From Novosphingobium kunmingense (GTDB lineage: Bacteria; Pseudomonadota; Alphaproteobacteria; Sphingomonadales; Sphingomonadaceae), in NCBI RefSeq assembly GCF_002813245.1, contig NZ_PHUF01000003.1, positions 620,001-684,000 of the forward strand: 64,000 nucleotides of DNA. Reading direction: 5' to 3'. The stretch's first letter is position 1. Each line of letters opens with the position of its first letter. The position numbers and the translations under genes are program-made. This document shows positions 26,622 to 36,477 of this stretch, one piece after another. Under the pieces are notes generated by a model. It had not been told where the DNA came from, did no database searches, and worked only from the letters and a program-made list of their open reading frames with translations.

Positions 26622-29288
26622 GTGATCAATACGCTGTTCAATGGCAACGCCCGCGCGGCGCTGCTCGCCGGTCTTGCCGTTCCCGCCCTTGCCCTGCCGC
26701 AGATGGCCTTTGCCCAGGAAGAAGCGCAGCCCGCCACGGATGAGGCGCAGGCCGATGTCGCCATCGAGGAAGGCAACGAGATCGTCGTCACCGCGACCAA
26801 GCGTGAGCAGACCCTCCAGGACACCCCCGTCGCCGTCAGCGTGACCAGCGCCGCCACGATCGAGCGTGCGCAGATCCGCGACATAGCCGATCTCGCCAGC
26901 GTCGTCCCCTCGCTCAAGGTAAGCACCAGCCAGAATTCGTTCGCCACGACCTATGCCGTGCGCGGCTTCGGCACCAGCGGCAACAACCTGGGTCTCGAGC
27001 CCTCGGTCGCGGTATTCGTCGACGGCGTCTACCGCAGCCGCTCGATGGCGCAGATAAGCGACCTTCCCGATATCCAGCGCGTCGAAGTGCTGCGCGGCCC
27101 GCAGTCGACCCTGTTCGGCAAGAACGCCTCGGCCGGCGTGATCTCGATCGTCACCAAGGAGCCGAGCTACACCTTCGGCGGATCGGTCGAGGCGACCTAT
27201 GGCAACTTCGATGCGATGACGGTCAAGGGCTATGTCACCGCAGGTCTCAGCGACACGATCGCAGCTAGCATCGCGGGCGGCTACAACCGCCGCGACGGCT
27301 ATGTGACCAACGCCTTCAACGGCGATGACATCGGCAACCGCAACCGCTGGTTCGGCCGCGGCCAGGTCCGCTTTGATCCCAGCGACGCGCTCAAGATCCG
27401 GCTGATCGCCGACTATGACCAGATCGACGAAAAGTGCTGCGCGGTGTTCAACCTGCGCCGTTCGGCCGCGACCGGCGCGGTCAACGCCGTGGGCGGCCAG
27501 GTCAACGATGCCGCGACGATCTATGACGACGTCGTCTACACCGACGTCGTGCCCTTCAACAAGGTGCGCAACTGGGGCCTTTCGGGTCAGATGGACTACG
27601 AGTTCGGCCCGCTGACGCTGACGTCGATCACCGCCTATCGCGACACCGATCTCAAGGCCAACCAGGACGTCGATTTCTCCAGCGGTGCGCTGGCGACCGG
27701 TGCCAACATCGGCCAGGCGAGCCTCAAGACCTTCACCCAAGAACTGCGTCTGGCGAGCGATCTGGACGGTCCGCTCAACTTCCTCGTCGGCGGTTACTAC
27801 TTCAACGAGAAGGTCAAGACCGCGGACCAGATCGTCTACGGCAACGCCTTCCGCAACTATGCCAACCTGCTGATCGGCGGCACGCCGACCAGCCCTCCGA
27901 ACGATCTCGCCGTCGACCAGCTTGAGGCGCAGTTCAGCGCGTTGACCGGGCGCAACCTGATCAACACGTTCTTCCAGTCAGGCCAGGGCTTCTTCAATGC
28001 GATGGACCAGAAGAACGAGGCGTGGTCGCTGTTCGGCCAGGTCGACCTCAAGCCGACCGAGCGGCTGACCATCACCCTGGGCGGCAACTACACCCACGAT
28101 TCGAAGGACGTGACGACCAGCTCGGTGAGCACCGACGTGTTCTCGTCGCTCGATCTCAACGCGATCCGCACCACGGCGACCAGCTTCGGCATCGCGCAGA
28201 CCGTGGGCGGCATCCTCGGCGTTCCGGGCGGCATCGCCTCGGCCACCCAGATTGCCGGCTTCGCGGCGCTGCAGCCGGCGCTGTTCCAGCAGATCCAGGC
28301 CGGGGCCGCTGCGGCCACCGCGCCGATCCTGGCACTGCGTCCGCTGCAGTTCCTGCCGCCGTTCCAGAACTGCCCGAACGCGGTGGAAAGCTGCAGCACG
28401 CGTGACGGCAACTTCTCGTACACCGCGCGCCTGGCCTACGAGATCAGCGACACGCTGAACGTCTATGCCAGCTATGCGACCGGCTTCAAGGCGAGCTCGT
28501 TCAACTTGTCGCGCGACAGCCGCCCCACGTTGAGCGACCTGGCCGCGCTGCGTGCCGCGAACCTTGCGGTGACCAACCTGACCTCCGGGTCGCGCTTCTC
28601 GCGTCCGGAAAAGTCGAAGGTCTACGAAGTGGGGATCAAGGGCAACTGGGGCCTCGCCAGCGCCAACCTGACCTTCTTCAAGCAGTCGATCGAGGACTTC
28701 CAGGTCAACAACTTCACCGGCACCGGCTACATCTTCAGCAACGCCGACAAGCAGTCGACCTTCGGGATCGAGTTCGACGGTCGGGTCAACCCCACCCGCG
28801 AGCTGACCCTCATGCTGGCGATGACCTACCTCGATCCGAAGTACGACAGCTACGTCAATTCGCCCTTCGGCGACGTTTCGGGCACCCAGATCGTCAACAT
28901 CTCCAAGCTGTCCGCCACGTTCGGCGCGCAGTATGAGCGCCGCCTGGCGAACGATGATCGCCTGATCGCGCGGACCGACTTCAACTACTCGGCCCCGGTC
29001 CAGGTCCAGCCGGGTCTGCTCAACTACATCGGCACCAACGCCAACGGCACGCCCAACTATGCGCCGGCACGCGATGCGGCCCGGCCGTTCGGGCGCGAGG
29101 TCAACGACCTCAACGCCTCGCTCACCTATGCGATGGCGAACGGCCTGGAGCTGAGCGTATGGGGCCGCAACCTGCTGGACGACCGCTACCTCGTCGACAT
29201 CTTCGATTCGGTTGCGCAGCGCCAGTCGGTGTCGGGCTACACCAACCAGCCGCGCACCTATGGCGTTGCCGCCCGCTTCAAGTGGTAG
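26622..29288 (+). CDS. TonB-dependent outer-membrane receptor
   Basis: An 888-residue TonB-dependent receptor. A signal peptide ends near AFAQEE (about residue 27), a TonB box-like NEIVVTATKRE follows, and the plug has VRGFGTSG and VEVLRGPQSTLFGKNASAGV before a long barrel. It starts at the GTG at 26622, which has an AGGAGAGG site; the frame extends upstream without signal-peptide character. The ligand is unknown. Two GGTCGCAAA repeats lie in its upstream region and a strong terminator follows. Confidence 0.92.
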   Translation: MINTLFNGNARAALLAGLAVPALALPQMAFAQEEAQPATDEAQADVAIEEGNEIVVTATKREQTLQDTPVAVSVTSAATIERAQIRDIADLASVVPSLKVSTSQNSFATTYAVRGFGTSGNNLGLEPSVAVFVDGVYRSRSMAQISDLPDIQRVEVLRGPQSTLFGKNASAGVISIVTKEPSYTFGGSVEATYGNFDAMTVKGYVTAGLSDTIAASIAGGYNRRDGYVTNAFNGDDIGNRNRWFGRGQVRFDPSDALKIRLIADYDQIDEKCCAVFNLRRSAATGAVNAVGGQVNDAATIYDDVVYTDVVPFNKVRNWGLSGQMDYEFGPLTLTSITAYRDTDLKANQDVDFSSGALATGANIGQASLKTFTQELRLASDLDGPLNFLVGGYYFNEKVKTADQIVYGNAFRNYANLLIGGTPTSPPNDLAVDQLEAQFSALTGRNLINTFFQSGQGFFNAMDQKNEAWSLFGQVDLKPTERLTITLGGNYTHDSKDVTTSSVSTDVFSSLDLNAIRTTATSFGIAQTVGGILGVPGGIASATQIAGFAALQPALFQQIQAGAAAATAPILALRPLQFLPPFQNCPNAVESCSTRDGNFSYTARLAYEISDTLNVYASYATGFKASSFNLSRDSRPTLSDLAALRAANLAVTNLTSGSRFSRPEKSKVYEVGIKGNWGLASANLTFFKQSIEDFQVNNFTGTGYIFSNADKQSTFGIEFDGRVNPTRELTLMLAMTYLDPKYDSYVNSPFGDVSGTQIVNISKLSATFGAQYERRLANDDRLIARTDFNYSAPVQVQPGLLNYIGTNANGTPNYAPARDAARPFGREVNDLNASLTYAMANGLELSVWGRNLLDDRYLVDIFDSVAQRQSVSGYTNQPRTYGVAARFKW

Positions 29289-29314
29289 GATCGGCAGCGC
29301 TTCGAGACAGGAAA

Positions 29315-29340
29315 GGGGGCCGTCACCGGCCCCCTTTTTT
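29315..29340 (+). terminator. rho-independent terminator after the second TonB receptor
   Basis: An 8-bp perfect GC stem (GGGGGCCG at 29315-29322 with CGGCCCCC at 29327-29334), a TCAC loop and six T residues. It closes the receptor transcript before the DUF805 gene. Confidence 0.92.
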
Positions 29341-29399
29341 GTTGTCAATTCAAACTGTTTGTGGTCGACCTACAACCAGTTCTCAAGGAGGGTGAGACC

Positions 29400-29861
29400 A
29401 TGAACTGGATGATCATGCCGTTCCGGCGCTATTTCGACTTCAAGGGGCGTTCGCGCCGGATGGAATTCTGGATGTTCGCGCTGCTCAACACCATCGTCTG
29501 GATAGTGCTGACCATGGTGCAGCTCGGATCGACCGGGGGCATGGCCCAGATGGCCTCCCTCGATGAAAGCAATCCGTTCGCGATCTACGGCATTCTGTTC
29601 TCGGGCGCTTTCGGCATCCTGATCGCGCTGTGGGGGTTGGCGACCATCATTCCCAGCATCGCCGTCACGATCCGCCGCCTCCACGACCGCGACATGTCGG
29701 GCTGGTGGTACCTGGGCGTGATCGTGGGCAGCCTGATCCCGCTGATCAACATCCTCGTCTCGCTGGGCTTTCTGGTGCTGATGCTCCTGCCCGGAACACC
29801 CGGCCCCAACCGCTTCGGCCCGGATCCCAAGGATCCCACCAGCGCCGAGGTCTTCGCCTAA
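29400..29861 (+). CDS. DUF805 family inner-membrane protein
   Basis: A 153-residue DUF805 protein with the family signature: FDFKGRSRRMEFW near the N terminus, TIRRLHDRDMSGWW in the centre and three or four membrane helices. Function is not established for the family. An AAGGAGG site precedes the ATG at 29400. Its stop overlaps that of the convergent YbbP-type permease by three bases. Confidence 0.9.
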   Translation: MNWMIMPFRRYFDFKGRSRRMEFWMFALLNTIVWIVLTMVQLGSTGGMAQMASLDESNPFAIYGILFSGAFGILIALWGLATIIPSIAVTIRRLHDRDMSGWWYLGVIVGSLIPLINILVSLGFLVLMLLPGTPGPNRFGPDPKDPTSAEVFA

Positions 29862-32380
29862 AGTTCCCTGAGGGCGCGCGCTGGCTTCGCTTTCAGCAAG
29901 GGAAGCGAAGCCGCCAGCGCAAAGCCGATCACCAGCACAAGGCCGGCGCCCAGAACGGCCAGGACGTGCGGCCAGGATGGCAGCCAGTCGAATTCGAACA
30001 GCTGCACCACCACCAGCCAGGCCAGCCCCGAACCCAATGCCAGTGCGACGCCGGCCAGCACCGTCGCCAGCAGCCCGTATTCCGCGAGTTGCAGCGCCAG
30101 GAGCTGCTGCCGGCTCGCGCCGAGTACCCGCAGGATCACGTTATCGTAGGTCCGGCTGGCGCGCGCTGCGGCGATGGCGCCCAGTAGCACGGCGATCCCG
30201 GCGAGCACCGCGACCGAGGCAGCGGCAAGGATTGCCAGGCTGACCTGGCTGAGCAGTTCGCGCGCCTGGGTCAATACCCCGCCGATCTCGATCACCGAAC
30301 TGGATGGAAAGGCGCGGACCATAGCGCGCAGAAGGGGCCCCCGGTCGCTGCCTTGCGGCAGGTCGATCGTCGCCGCCAGGTTGTGCGGCGCGTCGGCGAT
30401 GGCGTTGGGGCTGAACACCAGCACATAGTTGAAGCCCATCGAATCCCAGTCGATCCGACGCAGCGAGGCAATACGCGCGGTGCGTTCGACGCCGAGCAGG
30501 CCAATGGTCAGCTTGTCCCCGATCTTGAGGTCGAGCGCCGTGGCCAGATCCTCGTCGATGGAGACCAGCGGCTCGCCGGTGTAACCGACCGGCCACCAGG
30601 CGCCGGCGGTGACGGTGTTGCCCTCGGGCACGGTGTCCGAATAGGTCAGCCCGCGTTCGCCGCGCAGCGGCCAGGCCTCGTCAGGGATGGCCGGCAGGTC
30701 GGCCACGCGGGTCATGCGGTCGGCCGGGCCATAGGCGAGGATCGCGCCGCGCAGCGATGGGACCATGCGCACATCGGCGCGCGGGGCTTCGCCCGCGATG
30801 GTCGCCTTGAACGCGTCGGCCCGGTCGCGCGGTACGTCGAGCACGAAGTAGTCGGGCGCGCGCTGCGGCACCCGCGCGGCGATATTGGCATCAAGGCTGG
30901 TCTGGATCGCCGCCAGGGTGACGAAGGCGGACAGCCCGAAGCCCAGCGCGGTGACCAGCGCGCCGGTCTGCGCGCCGGGGCGGTGCAGGTTGGCAAGCGC
31001 AATCCGCAGCAAGGGCCTTTCGGGACGGGGGAGGCGGCGCGCCGTCCTGCGGATCGCCCAGCCGAGCAGCGCCAGCAGGCCGAGCAAGGCAACCGACCCG
31101 GCCAGGAAATACAGCGTCACCAGCTTCTGCGAAGCGGTGGCCAGCGCCAGCCCGGCAATTGCCGCCATGCCGAGGCCGACCGGCAGCGCCGCGTCGCGCC
31201 ACCGGCTGGCAAGCGGCGATACCCGCGCGCGCATCAGCGCCATGGCCGGAAAGCGCCGCGCGGCCAGCAGCGGCGGGGCGGCAAAGATCAGGGCGACCAG
31301 CAAGCCGTAAAGCGTCGCCTTGGCCAGTGCGAGCGGATCGAGGACGAAGCCGGGCGCCACCGGCAGCAGGCTGCCGAGCGCCACGTCGAGCAAGGGGGTG
31401 ACCAGCACCCCACCGACCAGACCCGCCGCGCTGCCGACCAGCGCCGCCGCGCCGATCTGCATGAGGTAGATCCGGGCGATGTCGCCGCTGGTCGCGCCGA
31501 GCACCTTCAGGGTCGCGATGCTGCCGCGCCGGGCTTCGAGATAGGACGAAACCCCGCCGCCGATGCCGATCCCGGCGATGACCAGCGCGGCAAGGCCGAC
31601 CAATACAAGGAAATCGCCCATCCGGGTGACGAAGCGTTCGGCCCCCGGACTCGCCTTGTCGCGGGTCCTGAGGTCGAGTCCAGCCGAGGGGAACTGCCGC
31701 TTGATCGCTTCGCCGACCTCGACCGGATTGGCGGCCGCGGGAAGGGCGATGCGGGTCTTGCTGCGATACATCGCGCCGGGGCTCGTCAACCCCGATTCGG
31801 CCGGGAAGCCGGCAGCGGTGATGACCACGGGGCCGAGAGTAAAGCCTTCGCCCAACCGGTCCGGCTCGTCGGCAACGATCCCGGCAACGCGCAGCGGTCG
31901 GCCGCCGACATTGATCGTTCCGCCCGGCGCAACCCCCAGCCGCTCCGCGGCTCCCGGGGCGATCCACGCCGATCCCGGGGCCGGCGCGCCGACCTTGCGG
32001 CCATCGGTAAGGGTCAACCTGCCGACGAGCGGCCATCTGTCGTCCACCGCCTTGAGCTCGACCGGCGCGGCGAGATCTCCGGCGGTGGCCATCGCCTGCA
32101 TCCTGAGCCCGGTCGAGGCCGTTCCGGCGCGGGCAAAGGCGGCCTGCTCGGCCGCGGTGGGGCTGCGCTGCCACACCGACAGCTCGATATCGCCGCCCAG
32201 GATAGTCCGCCCCCGGCTGGCCAGTTCGCGCTCGATCGCCCCGGTCAGCGTGCCGATCGCGGCCAGTGCGCCGACCCCCAGGAACAGGCAGACCAGCAGG
32301 AGCCGCAGGCCCTTGAAGCGGGCCGACAGGTCGCGCCGCGCAATGGTCCATGCTGCGCTCCAGGACAGGCGTTCGCTCAC
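29858..32380 (-). CDS. ABC transporter permease, YbbP/FtsX-like
   Basis: An 840-residue permease with two FtsX core domains and about ten membrane helices: one N-terminal, three near 250-360, a central pair, and three at the C terminus. Two periplasmic MacB-PCD-like domains lie between. With the adjacent ATPase it matches the YbbA-YbbP system found beside tesA in many proteobacteria. A mechanotransmission or lipid/lysophospholipid-related export role has been proposed for the family, not shown here. The GTG start overlaps the ATPase stop by four bases. Confidence 0.9.
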   Translation of the reverse strand: MSERLSWSAAWTIARRDLSARFKGLRLLLVCLFLGVGALAAIGTLTGAIERELASRGRTILGGDIELSVWQRSPTAAEQAAFARAGTASTGLRMQAMATAGDLAAPVELKAVDDRWPLVGRLTLTDGRKVGAPAPGSAWIAPGAAERLGVAPGGTINVGGRPLRVAGIVADEPDRLGEGFTLGPVVITAAGFPAESGLTSPGAMYRSKTRIALPAAANPVEVGEAIKRQFPSAGLDLRTRDKASPGAERFVTRMGDFLVLVGLAALVIAGIGIGGGVSSYLEARRGSIATLKVLGATSGDIARIYLMQIGAAALVGSAAGLVGGVLVTPLLDVALGSLLPVAPGFVLDPLALAKATLYGLLVALIFAAPPLLAARRFPAMALMRARVSPLASRWRDAALPVGLGMAAIAGLALATASQKLVTLYFLAGSVALLGLLALLGWAIRRTARRLPRPERPLLRIALANLHRPGAQTGALVTALGFGLSAFVTLAAIQTSLDANIAARVPQRAPDYFVLDVPRDRADAFKATIAGEAPRADVRMVPSLRGAILAYGPADRMTRVADLPAIPDEAWPLRGERGLTYSDTVPEGNTVTAGAWWPVGYTGEPLVSIDEDLATALDLKIGDKLTIGLLGVERTARIASLRRIDWDSMGFNYVLVFSPNAIADAPHNLAATIDLPQGSDRGPLLRAMVRAFPSSSVIEIGGVLTQARELLSQVSLAILAAASVAVLAGIAVLLGAIAAARASRTYDNVILRVLGASRQQLLALQLAEYGLLATVLAGVALALGSGLAWLVVVQLFEFDWLPSWPHVLAVLGAGLVLVIGFALAASLPLLKAKPARALREL

Positions 32381-33081
32381 GCCGGCAGGCTGTCGCTGGC
32401 GATGCGGCCGTCGGCCAGGGTCACCACCCGCTCGCAGCGTTGGGCCAGCGCCGTATCGTGGGTGATAACCACCAGCGTCGCGCCGGTTTCGGCGCGGCGG
32501 GCAAAGAGCAGATCCATGATCGCCTCGCCCGTCGCGGTGTCGAGATTGCCCGTCGGCTCGTCGGCGAAGACCAGCGGCGGGCGCGGGGCGAGCGCGCGGG
32601 CAATGGCCACGCGCTGCTGTTCGCCGCCGGACAACTGGGCCGGATAGTGGTCGAGCCGGTGGCCGAGGCCGACCGCCGCCAGCTCCGCTTCGGCCCTTGC
32701 GCGCGGATCGGGCGTGCCGGCCAGTTCGAGCGGGGTCATGACGTTCTCGATCGCGGTCATGGTCGGGAGGAGGTGGAAGGCCTGCAGCACGATGCCGATG
32801 CGCCCGCGCCGCGCAGCGGCAAGGCCATCTTCGTCAAGCGCCGCAAAGTCGGCCCCGGCGACGTGCAGCGTGCCGCCGCTTGCCCGCTCTAGGCCTGAAA
32901 GAACTGCCATCAGCGAGCTTTTGCCCGACCCTGACGGGCCGAGCAGGGCCAGCGTCTGCCCTTGCGGCACGGCGAGGTCTATCCCGCGAAGGATTTCGAC
33001 GGAACTGCCGTCCTGGCCCAGGGTCAAGGTGAGGTCGGTAGCAGCAATGGCGCGCTCTGTCGCCGGTTGGGGGCTTGTCAC
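32377..33081 (-). CDS. ABC transporter ATPase, YbbA-like
   Basis: A 234-residue LolD/MacB-type ATPase. Walker A is GPSGSGKSS at 48-56, the signature is LSGGEQQR near 149 and Walker B is LVFADEPTGNLD. It starts at a GTG and is coupled to the permease by a four-base overlap. It is divergent from the tesA-like gene, the classical tesA/ybbA arrangement. Confidence 0.93.
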   Translation of the reverse strand: MTSPQPATERAIAATDLTLTLGQDGSSVEILRGIDLAVPQGQTLALLGPSGSGKSSLMAVLSGLERASGGTLHVAGADFAALDEDGLAAARRGRIGIVLQAFHLLPTMTAIENVMTPLELAGTPDPRARAEAELAAVGLGHRLDHYPAQLSGGEQQRVAIARALAPRPPLVFADEPTGNLDTATGEAIMDLLFARRAETGATLVVITHDTALAQRCERVVTLADGRIASDSLPA

Positions 33082-33129
33082 GTCAGCGGGATGCCATAGC
33101 TAGGGATGAACTCGAGAAGGAATTGCAGA

Positions 33130-33852
33130 ATGAAATGGAACCTGATCCGCGTGGTTACAACCCCCGTGGCTCTCGCGCTCGCGCTGGCGGCCTGCGGATC
33201 GGAAGCGCCCGTCGCCGCGCCGACCGCCTCCGCCAGTGCGGACGAGCCGCCGCTGCCGCCAGTGATGGGAGCGCAGCTTCGGGTGATCGCGCTGGGGGAC
33301 AGCCTGTTCGCCGGCTACGGCCTCGATCCGGGGCAAAGCTATCCGGCGCGACTGGAGACCGCGCTGCGCGGCCGGGGGATCAATGCAAAGATCATGAACG
33401 CGGGCGTATCGGGCAACACCACGGCAGACGGGCTGCAACGGCTGGACTTCACGCTGAACAGCGATCCCGCCGCCCCCGCCCTGGTCCTGATCAGCCTGGG
33501 CGGCAACGACATGCTGCGCGGCCTGCCGCCCGAACAGACCCGCTCGAATCTCGAAGCGATCCTGGCCAGATTGCAGGAGCGCAAGGTGCCGGTCGTGCTG
33601 ATGGGCATGATCGCCGCGCCGAACCTGGGCCCCGACTATGCGGCGAAGTTCAACCCGATCTTCCCGACGCTGGCCAAGAAGTACGGCGCCGCGCTGGTGC
33701 CGTTCTTTCTGCAGCCGCTGCTGGGCAAGCCCGGCCTGATCCAGCCCGACCGCATTCACCCCACCGCAGAAGGGATCGACCTGATGGTCGGCCAAACGGT
33801 CGAGGCGGTCGCCAGGGCCCTGCCGGCGCCGGCGAAGTCTAGCGCACCGTAA
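33130..33852 (+). CDS. tesA: GDSL arylesterase / lysophospholipase-like lipoprotein (TesA family)
   Basis: A 240-residue SGNH hydrolase. The block I serine is Ser58 in ALGDSLFAGYG, block II has a Gly in NAGVSGNTT, block III is the GGND Asn, and the Asp/His pair is in QPDRIHPT. Unlike E. coli TesA, the N terminus ends in LALAAC with Cys22, so it is probably a lipoprotein. The ATG at 33130 has an AAGGA site; an upstream in-frame ATG gives an atypical signal. Its 3' end overlaps the convergent copC gene by 14 bases. Confidence 0.9.
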   Translation: MKWNLIRVVTTPVALALALAACGSEAPVAAPTASASADEPPLPPVMGAQLRVIALGDSLFAGYGLDPGQSYPARLETALRGRGINAKIMNAGVSGNTTADGLQRLDFTLNSDPAAPALVLISLGGNDMLRGLPPEQTRSNLEAILARLQERKVPVVLMGMIAAPNLGPDYAAKFNPIFPTLAKKYGAALVPFFLQPLLGKPGLIQPDRIHPTAEGIDLMVGQTVEAVARALPAPAKSSAP

Positions 33853-34213
33853 AGGTGTAGGCGCCGGTCACGCGCTGCTTGTCGGCGCCGGCGGCGTGCC
33901 ACTTGAGGCTGTAGGTGCCCGCCGGCAGCGCGCGAGGCAGCGTGACGACGAGGTCCTTGCCCGCGGTGGCGGTCTTGAAGCCCCGGATCGGCATCGGCGG
34001 GTGATTGGCCATCCCCGGCATACCGGTCATGATCAGCTCGATGCCCGACAGCGGGCCGGCGAGCGCCTCCGAAAAGGACAGCTTGATCTGCGTCGGCTTG
34101 GCCACGGTCGCCCGGGCAGCGGGCGAGGCGGCGACAAGCCTGGGCTGAGCCATCACCGGACTGGCAAGTCCAAGGGCGGCGAGGGCGGCAAGGGTAACGG
34201 TCAGACGGCGCAT
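33839..34213 (-). CDS. CopC-domain periplasmic protein
   Basis: A 124-residue exported protein with the CopC/YobA fold: a signal peptide ending near VMAQP and the beta-sandwich segments PAARATV, LSFSEALAGPLSG and GTYSLKWHAAG. CopC proteins bind Cu(II) and Cu(I) in the periplasm. The Met-rich stretch MTGMPGMANHPPM could bind Cu(I). The expected N-terminal His that completes a Cu(II) site in many CopC proteins is absent after the predicted cleavage site. No CopD is adjacent. Confidence 0.82.
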   Translation of the reverse strand: MRRLTVTLAALAALGLASPVMAQPRLVAASPAARATVAKPTQIKLSFSEALAGPLSGIELIMTGMPGMANHPPMPIRGFKTATAGKDLVVTLPRALPAGTYSLKWHAAGADKQRVTGAYTFTVR

Positions 34214-34449
34214 CGTTTCTCCAGTTCTCTTTTGGCGCTCCGGCCCGGGTCCGAAGGTAGGGGCGTTGGCGCGCCTGTTGCCTTCATGCCTTGTGGCAGT
34301 CGACAATTTTCTTGTGCAACCAGTGCGATGGCGGCTCCTATCGCGGGCAAGCTGAACGAATGGGATACGGCGCTGGTCCGTTTCGACGAACGCTGCCGTC
34401 GACGACAGAATTGGCGGGAAAACGGCATGAATGGCGCTATGATGGGGCA

Positions 34450-35130
34450 ATGCTCGATCGTGTGCTTGCCCTTTTGATGATCGCGCCGGTTTGTCTTTGC
34501 GCCTTTCCCGCCGTGGCTGAAGTGAACGCGGAAATTGCTGTCGCCGAACTGCATATCGGCCCCGGGCCGGAACATCTGCTGATCGAATCGGCACTCGAAG
34601 CCGGCAGCGGCCTTGCGCATTTCGGACTGAAGATCGACGGCGGCAGCGAGACGCGCACCGCCTTTGACCTTGTTCAGGTGCAGGCCCTGTGGATGCCGAA
34701 GGTGAGCAAGGCCGCCACTTTGGCCTTCGGCCTGCGCCGCGGCGAAGACCTGGTTCACGCCTCAGCCGGAATCGAAGCCGCGCTAGCGTCGTGGCTTGAC
34801 GCAGAACACTACGTCTTCGTGTCGCAGCGCGGCGACCTGACCGGCAGCGGCAAGCTGACCGCTTCATTCGATCTGTCCGAGCGTTGGCGGTTTGAGCCGC
34901 GACTGGCGCTGAACTGGTCGGCGCAGGTCATTGCGCCAGAGGCGCTGGGCCGCGGGCTGACCGACCTCAACGCCTCGACCAGACTGCGTTTCAATCTGTC
35001 CGAGCGGGCCGACGCTTATGTCGGCGTGGTCCACGAACGGCTGCTGGGCGGTACGGCCGACGTGGCCCGCGCCCAGGCTGCGACGGTGCATGTGACGCGG
35101 GGGGTGATCGGCTTCGGGCTGGCCATCTAG
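34450..35130 (+). CDS. CopB/PcoB-like outer-membrane barrel protein, short
   Basis: A 226-residue protein resembling the C-terminal beta-barrel of copper resistance protein B (VNAEIAVAELHIGPGPEHLLIES, LSERWRFEPRLALNWSAQ-type strands in separate segments). A short signal peptide is present (about 1-23). The Met/His-rich N-terminal copper-binding region of full-length PcoB is missing. It is divergent from the CopC gene, with 236 bases between the starts; the ATG at 34450 has only a weak ribosome-binding site. Confidence 0.6.
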   Translation: MLDRVLALLMIAPVCLCAFPAVAEVNAEIAVAELHIGPGPEHLLIESALEAGSGLAHFGLKIDGGSETRTAFDLVQVQALWMPKVSKAATLAFGLRRGEDLVHASAGIEAALASWLDAEHYVFVSQRGDLTGSGKLTASFDLSERWRFEPRLALNWSAQVIAPEALGRGLTDLNASTRLRFNLSERADAYVGVVHERLLGGTADVARAQAATVHVTRGVIGFGLAI

Positions 35131-35186
35131 CACTATTTCGCATCGCCGCCGCTGCGCGATGGACGGCAGTGGGCGCTTGAAGAGCG

Positions 35187-36260
35187 CTATGGCGTGCGTA
35201 CGGCCGATCCCCCGGCCACTTGCCACACGGCGGCTTCACCCGCGATGTCCGAGAAGGGCGCCAGTTCGGTTCCGGTCAGCCAGACCTGCGCGCTGCCCCG
35301 GCGCAAGCGGTCGAACAGAGCCTCGCGGCGCTGGGGATCGAGATGGGCGGCTACTTCGTCGAGCAGCAGGAGCGACGGACGTTCGCCGCCCAGCAGACCC
35401 GCGTGAGCCAGTGTGATGGCGATCAGCATGGCCTTCTGCTCGCCAGTCGAACAGTCGGCGGCGCGCTGATCCTTGCCGGCCATCGTCACGACAAGGTCGT
35501 CGCGGTGCGGCCCGGTCAGAGAGCGTTGGGCAGCGCGGTCGCGGCGGCGGCCTTCGGCCAGGGCGCGTGCAAGATCTTCGGGTTGAAGCGGCCCGCCCGG
35601 TTGATAGCAGAGCTCGGGCCGGGCGAAGGGTGCATCGGGCAGAGTTACAAGGGTGGCGCCCAGCCGATCCACCACCCGCGCGCGCGCCTGGGCCACGGCA
35701 GAGCCGGCTTCAGCCAGTTGCGCTTCGATCGCGTCGAGCCAGCGGGGGTCCGGCTCGGCCGCATCGGCCAGCAGGCGGTTGCGTTCGCGCAAGGCCGTGT
35801 CGAGCCGCGTCGCCTGGCGGGCGTGGCGCGGCTCGAGTGCCACGACGAGCCGGTCGAGGAAGCGGCGCCGGGCACCTGCTCCGTCGGCGAACAGGCGGTC
35901 CATCGCCGGCGTCAGCCAGCCGATGCTGAGCCATTCGCCAAGCTGCACTGCGGCGATCTCGGCCCCGTTGGCCTGGACGATCCGGCGGCCCGGTCGTTCG
36001 GCCCGAATTCCGGTGCCGAGCTGCACCGTCTGATCCAGCGCGGCGCTGATCGCGAAGCTGCCGTCGCCGTGCTGGCCGGCCATGTCGGCAAGAGCCGCGC
36101 GGCGAATGCCCCGGCCGGGGGCAAGTAGCGACAGCGCCTCGAGCACATTGGTCTTGCCCGCGCCATTCTCGCCCACCAGCAGGTTGAATTTCGCCGTATC
36201 TTCCAACCGTGTGCCGCGGTGGTTGCGAAAGCGGGTCAAGGAAATCCGGTCAAGCACCAT
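35187..36260 (-). CDS. recF: DNA replication/repair protein RecF
   Basis: A 357-residue SMC-like ATPase that loads RecA at gapped DNA with RecO and RecR. Walker A is GENGAGKT at 30-37, the signature and Walker B region includes LLLLDEVAAHLDP and the RecF-typical LTGPHRDD lies near 258. The ATG at 36260 begins MVLDRISLTRFRNH, the normal start. It does not neighbour dnaA/dnaN in this window. Confidence 0.95.
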   Translation of the reverse strand: MVLDRISLTRFRNHRGTRLEDTAKFNLLVGENGAGKTNVLEALSLLAPGRGIRRAALADMAGQHGDGSFAISAALDQTVQLGTGIRAERPGRRIVQANGAEIAAVQLGEWLSIGWLTPAMDRLFADGAGARRRFLDRLVVALEPRHARQATRLDTALRERNRLLADAAEPDPRWLDAIEAQLAEAGSAVAQARARVVDRLGATLVTLPDAPFARPELCYQPGGPLQPEDLARALAEGRRRDRAAQRSLTGPHRDDLVVTMAGKDQRAADCSTGEQKAMLIAITLAHAGLLGGERPSLLLLDEVAAHLDPQRREALFDRLRRGSAQVWLTGTELAPFSDIAGEAAVWQVAGGSAVRTP

Positions 36261-36407
36261 GATAGCGGCGATAGTGCGCTGCTTGCCCAAGGTCACGCGA
36301 AAGGCGTTTGCCGATAGTTGGGAAAAATTACCACTTGTGCGCATTCATCCTGTGGCAAGAATCCGTGTTCGGGGAAGAATTGGCAGATTTCTGGCATTTT
36401 CTGCAAT

Positions 36408-36423
36408 TGGCACGGTCCCTGCA
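36408..36423 (+). promoter_or_regulatory. candidate sigma-54 promoter for the small protein-PspC pair
   Basis: TGGCACGGTCCCTGCA fits the RpoN -24/-12 consensus TGGCAC-N5-TTGC with one mismatch. The invariant GG (36409-36410) and GC (36421-36422) are exactly ten bases apart. Transcription would start near 36434, 44 bases before the first ATG. E. coli psp operons are also RpoN-dependent. Whether this host uses an activator upstream is unknown. Confidence 0.6.
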
Positions 36424-36477
36424 ATGTTTGTGGCATGCGCTGCAAGCGCTGGGAACTTTGAACAAGGAGATCTAGAA

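Noticed and set aside
36388..36406. Second sigma-54 site TGGCATTTTCTGCAAT
   Set aside because: GG and GC are eight rather than ten bases apart, outside what RpoN accepts.
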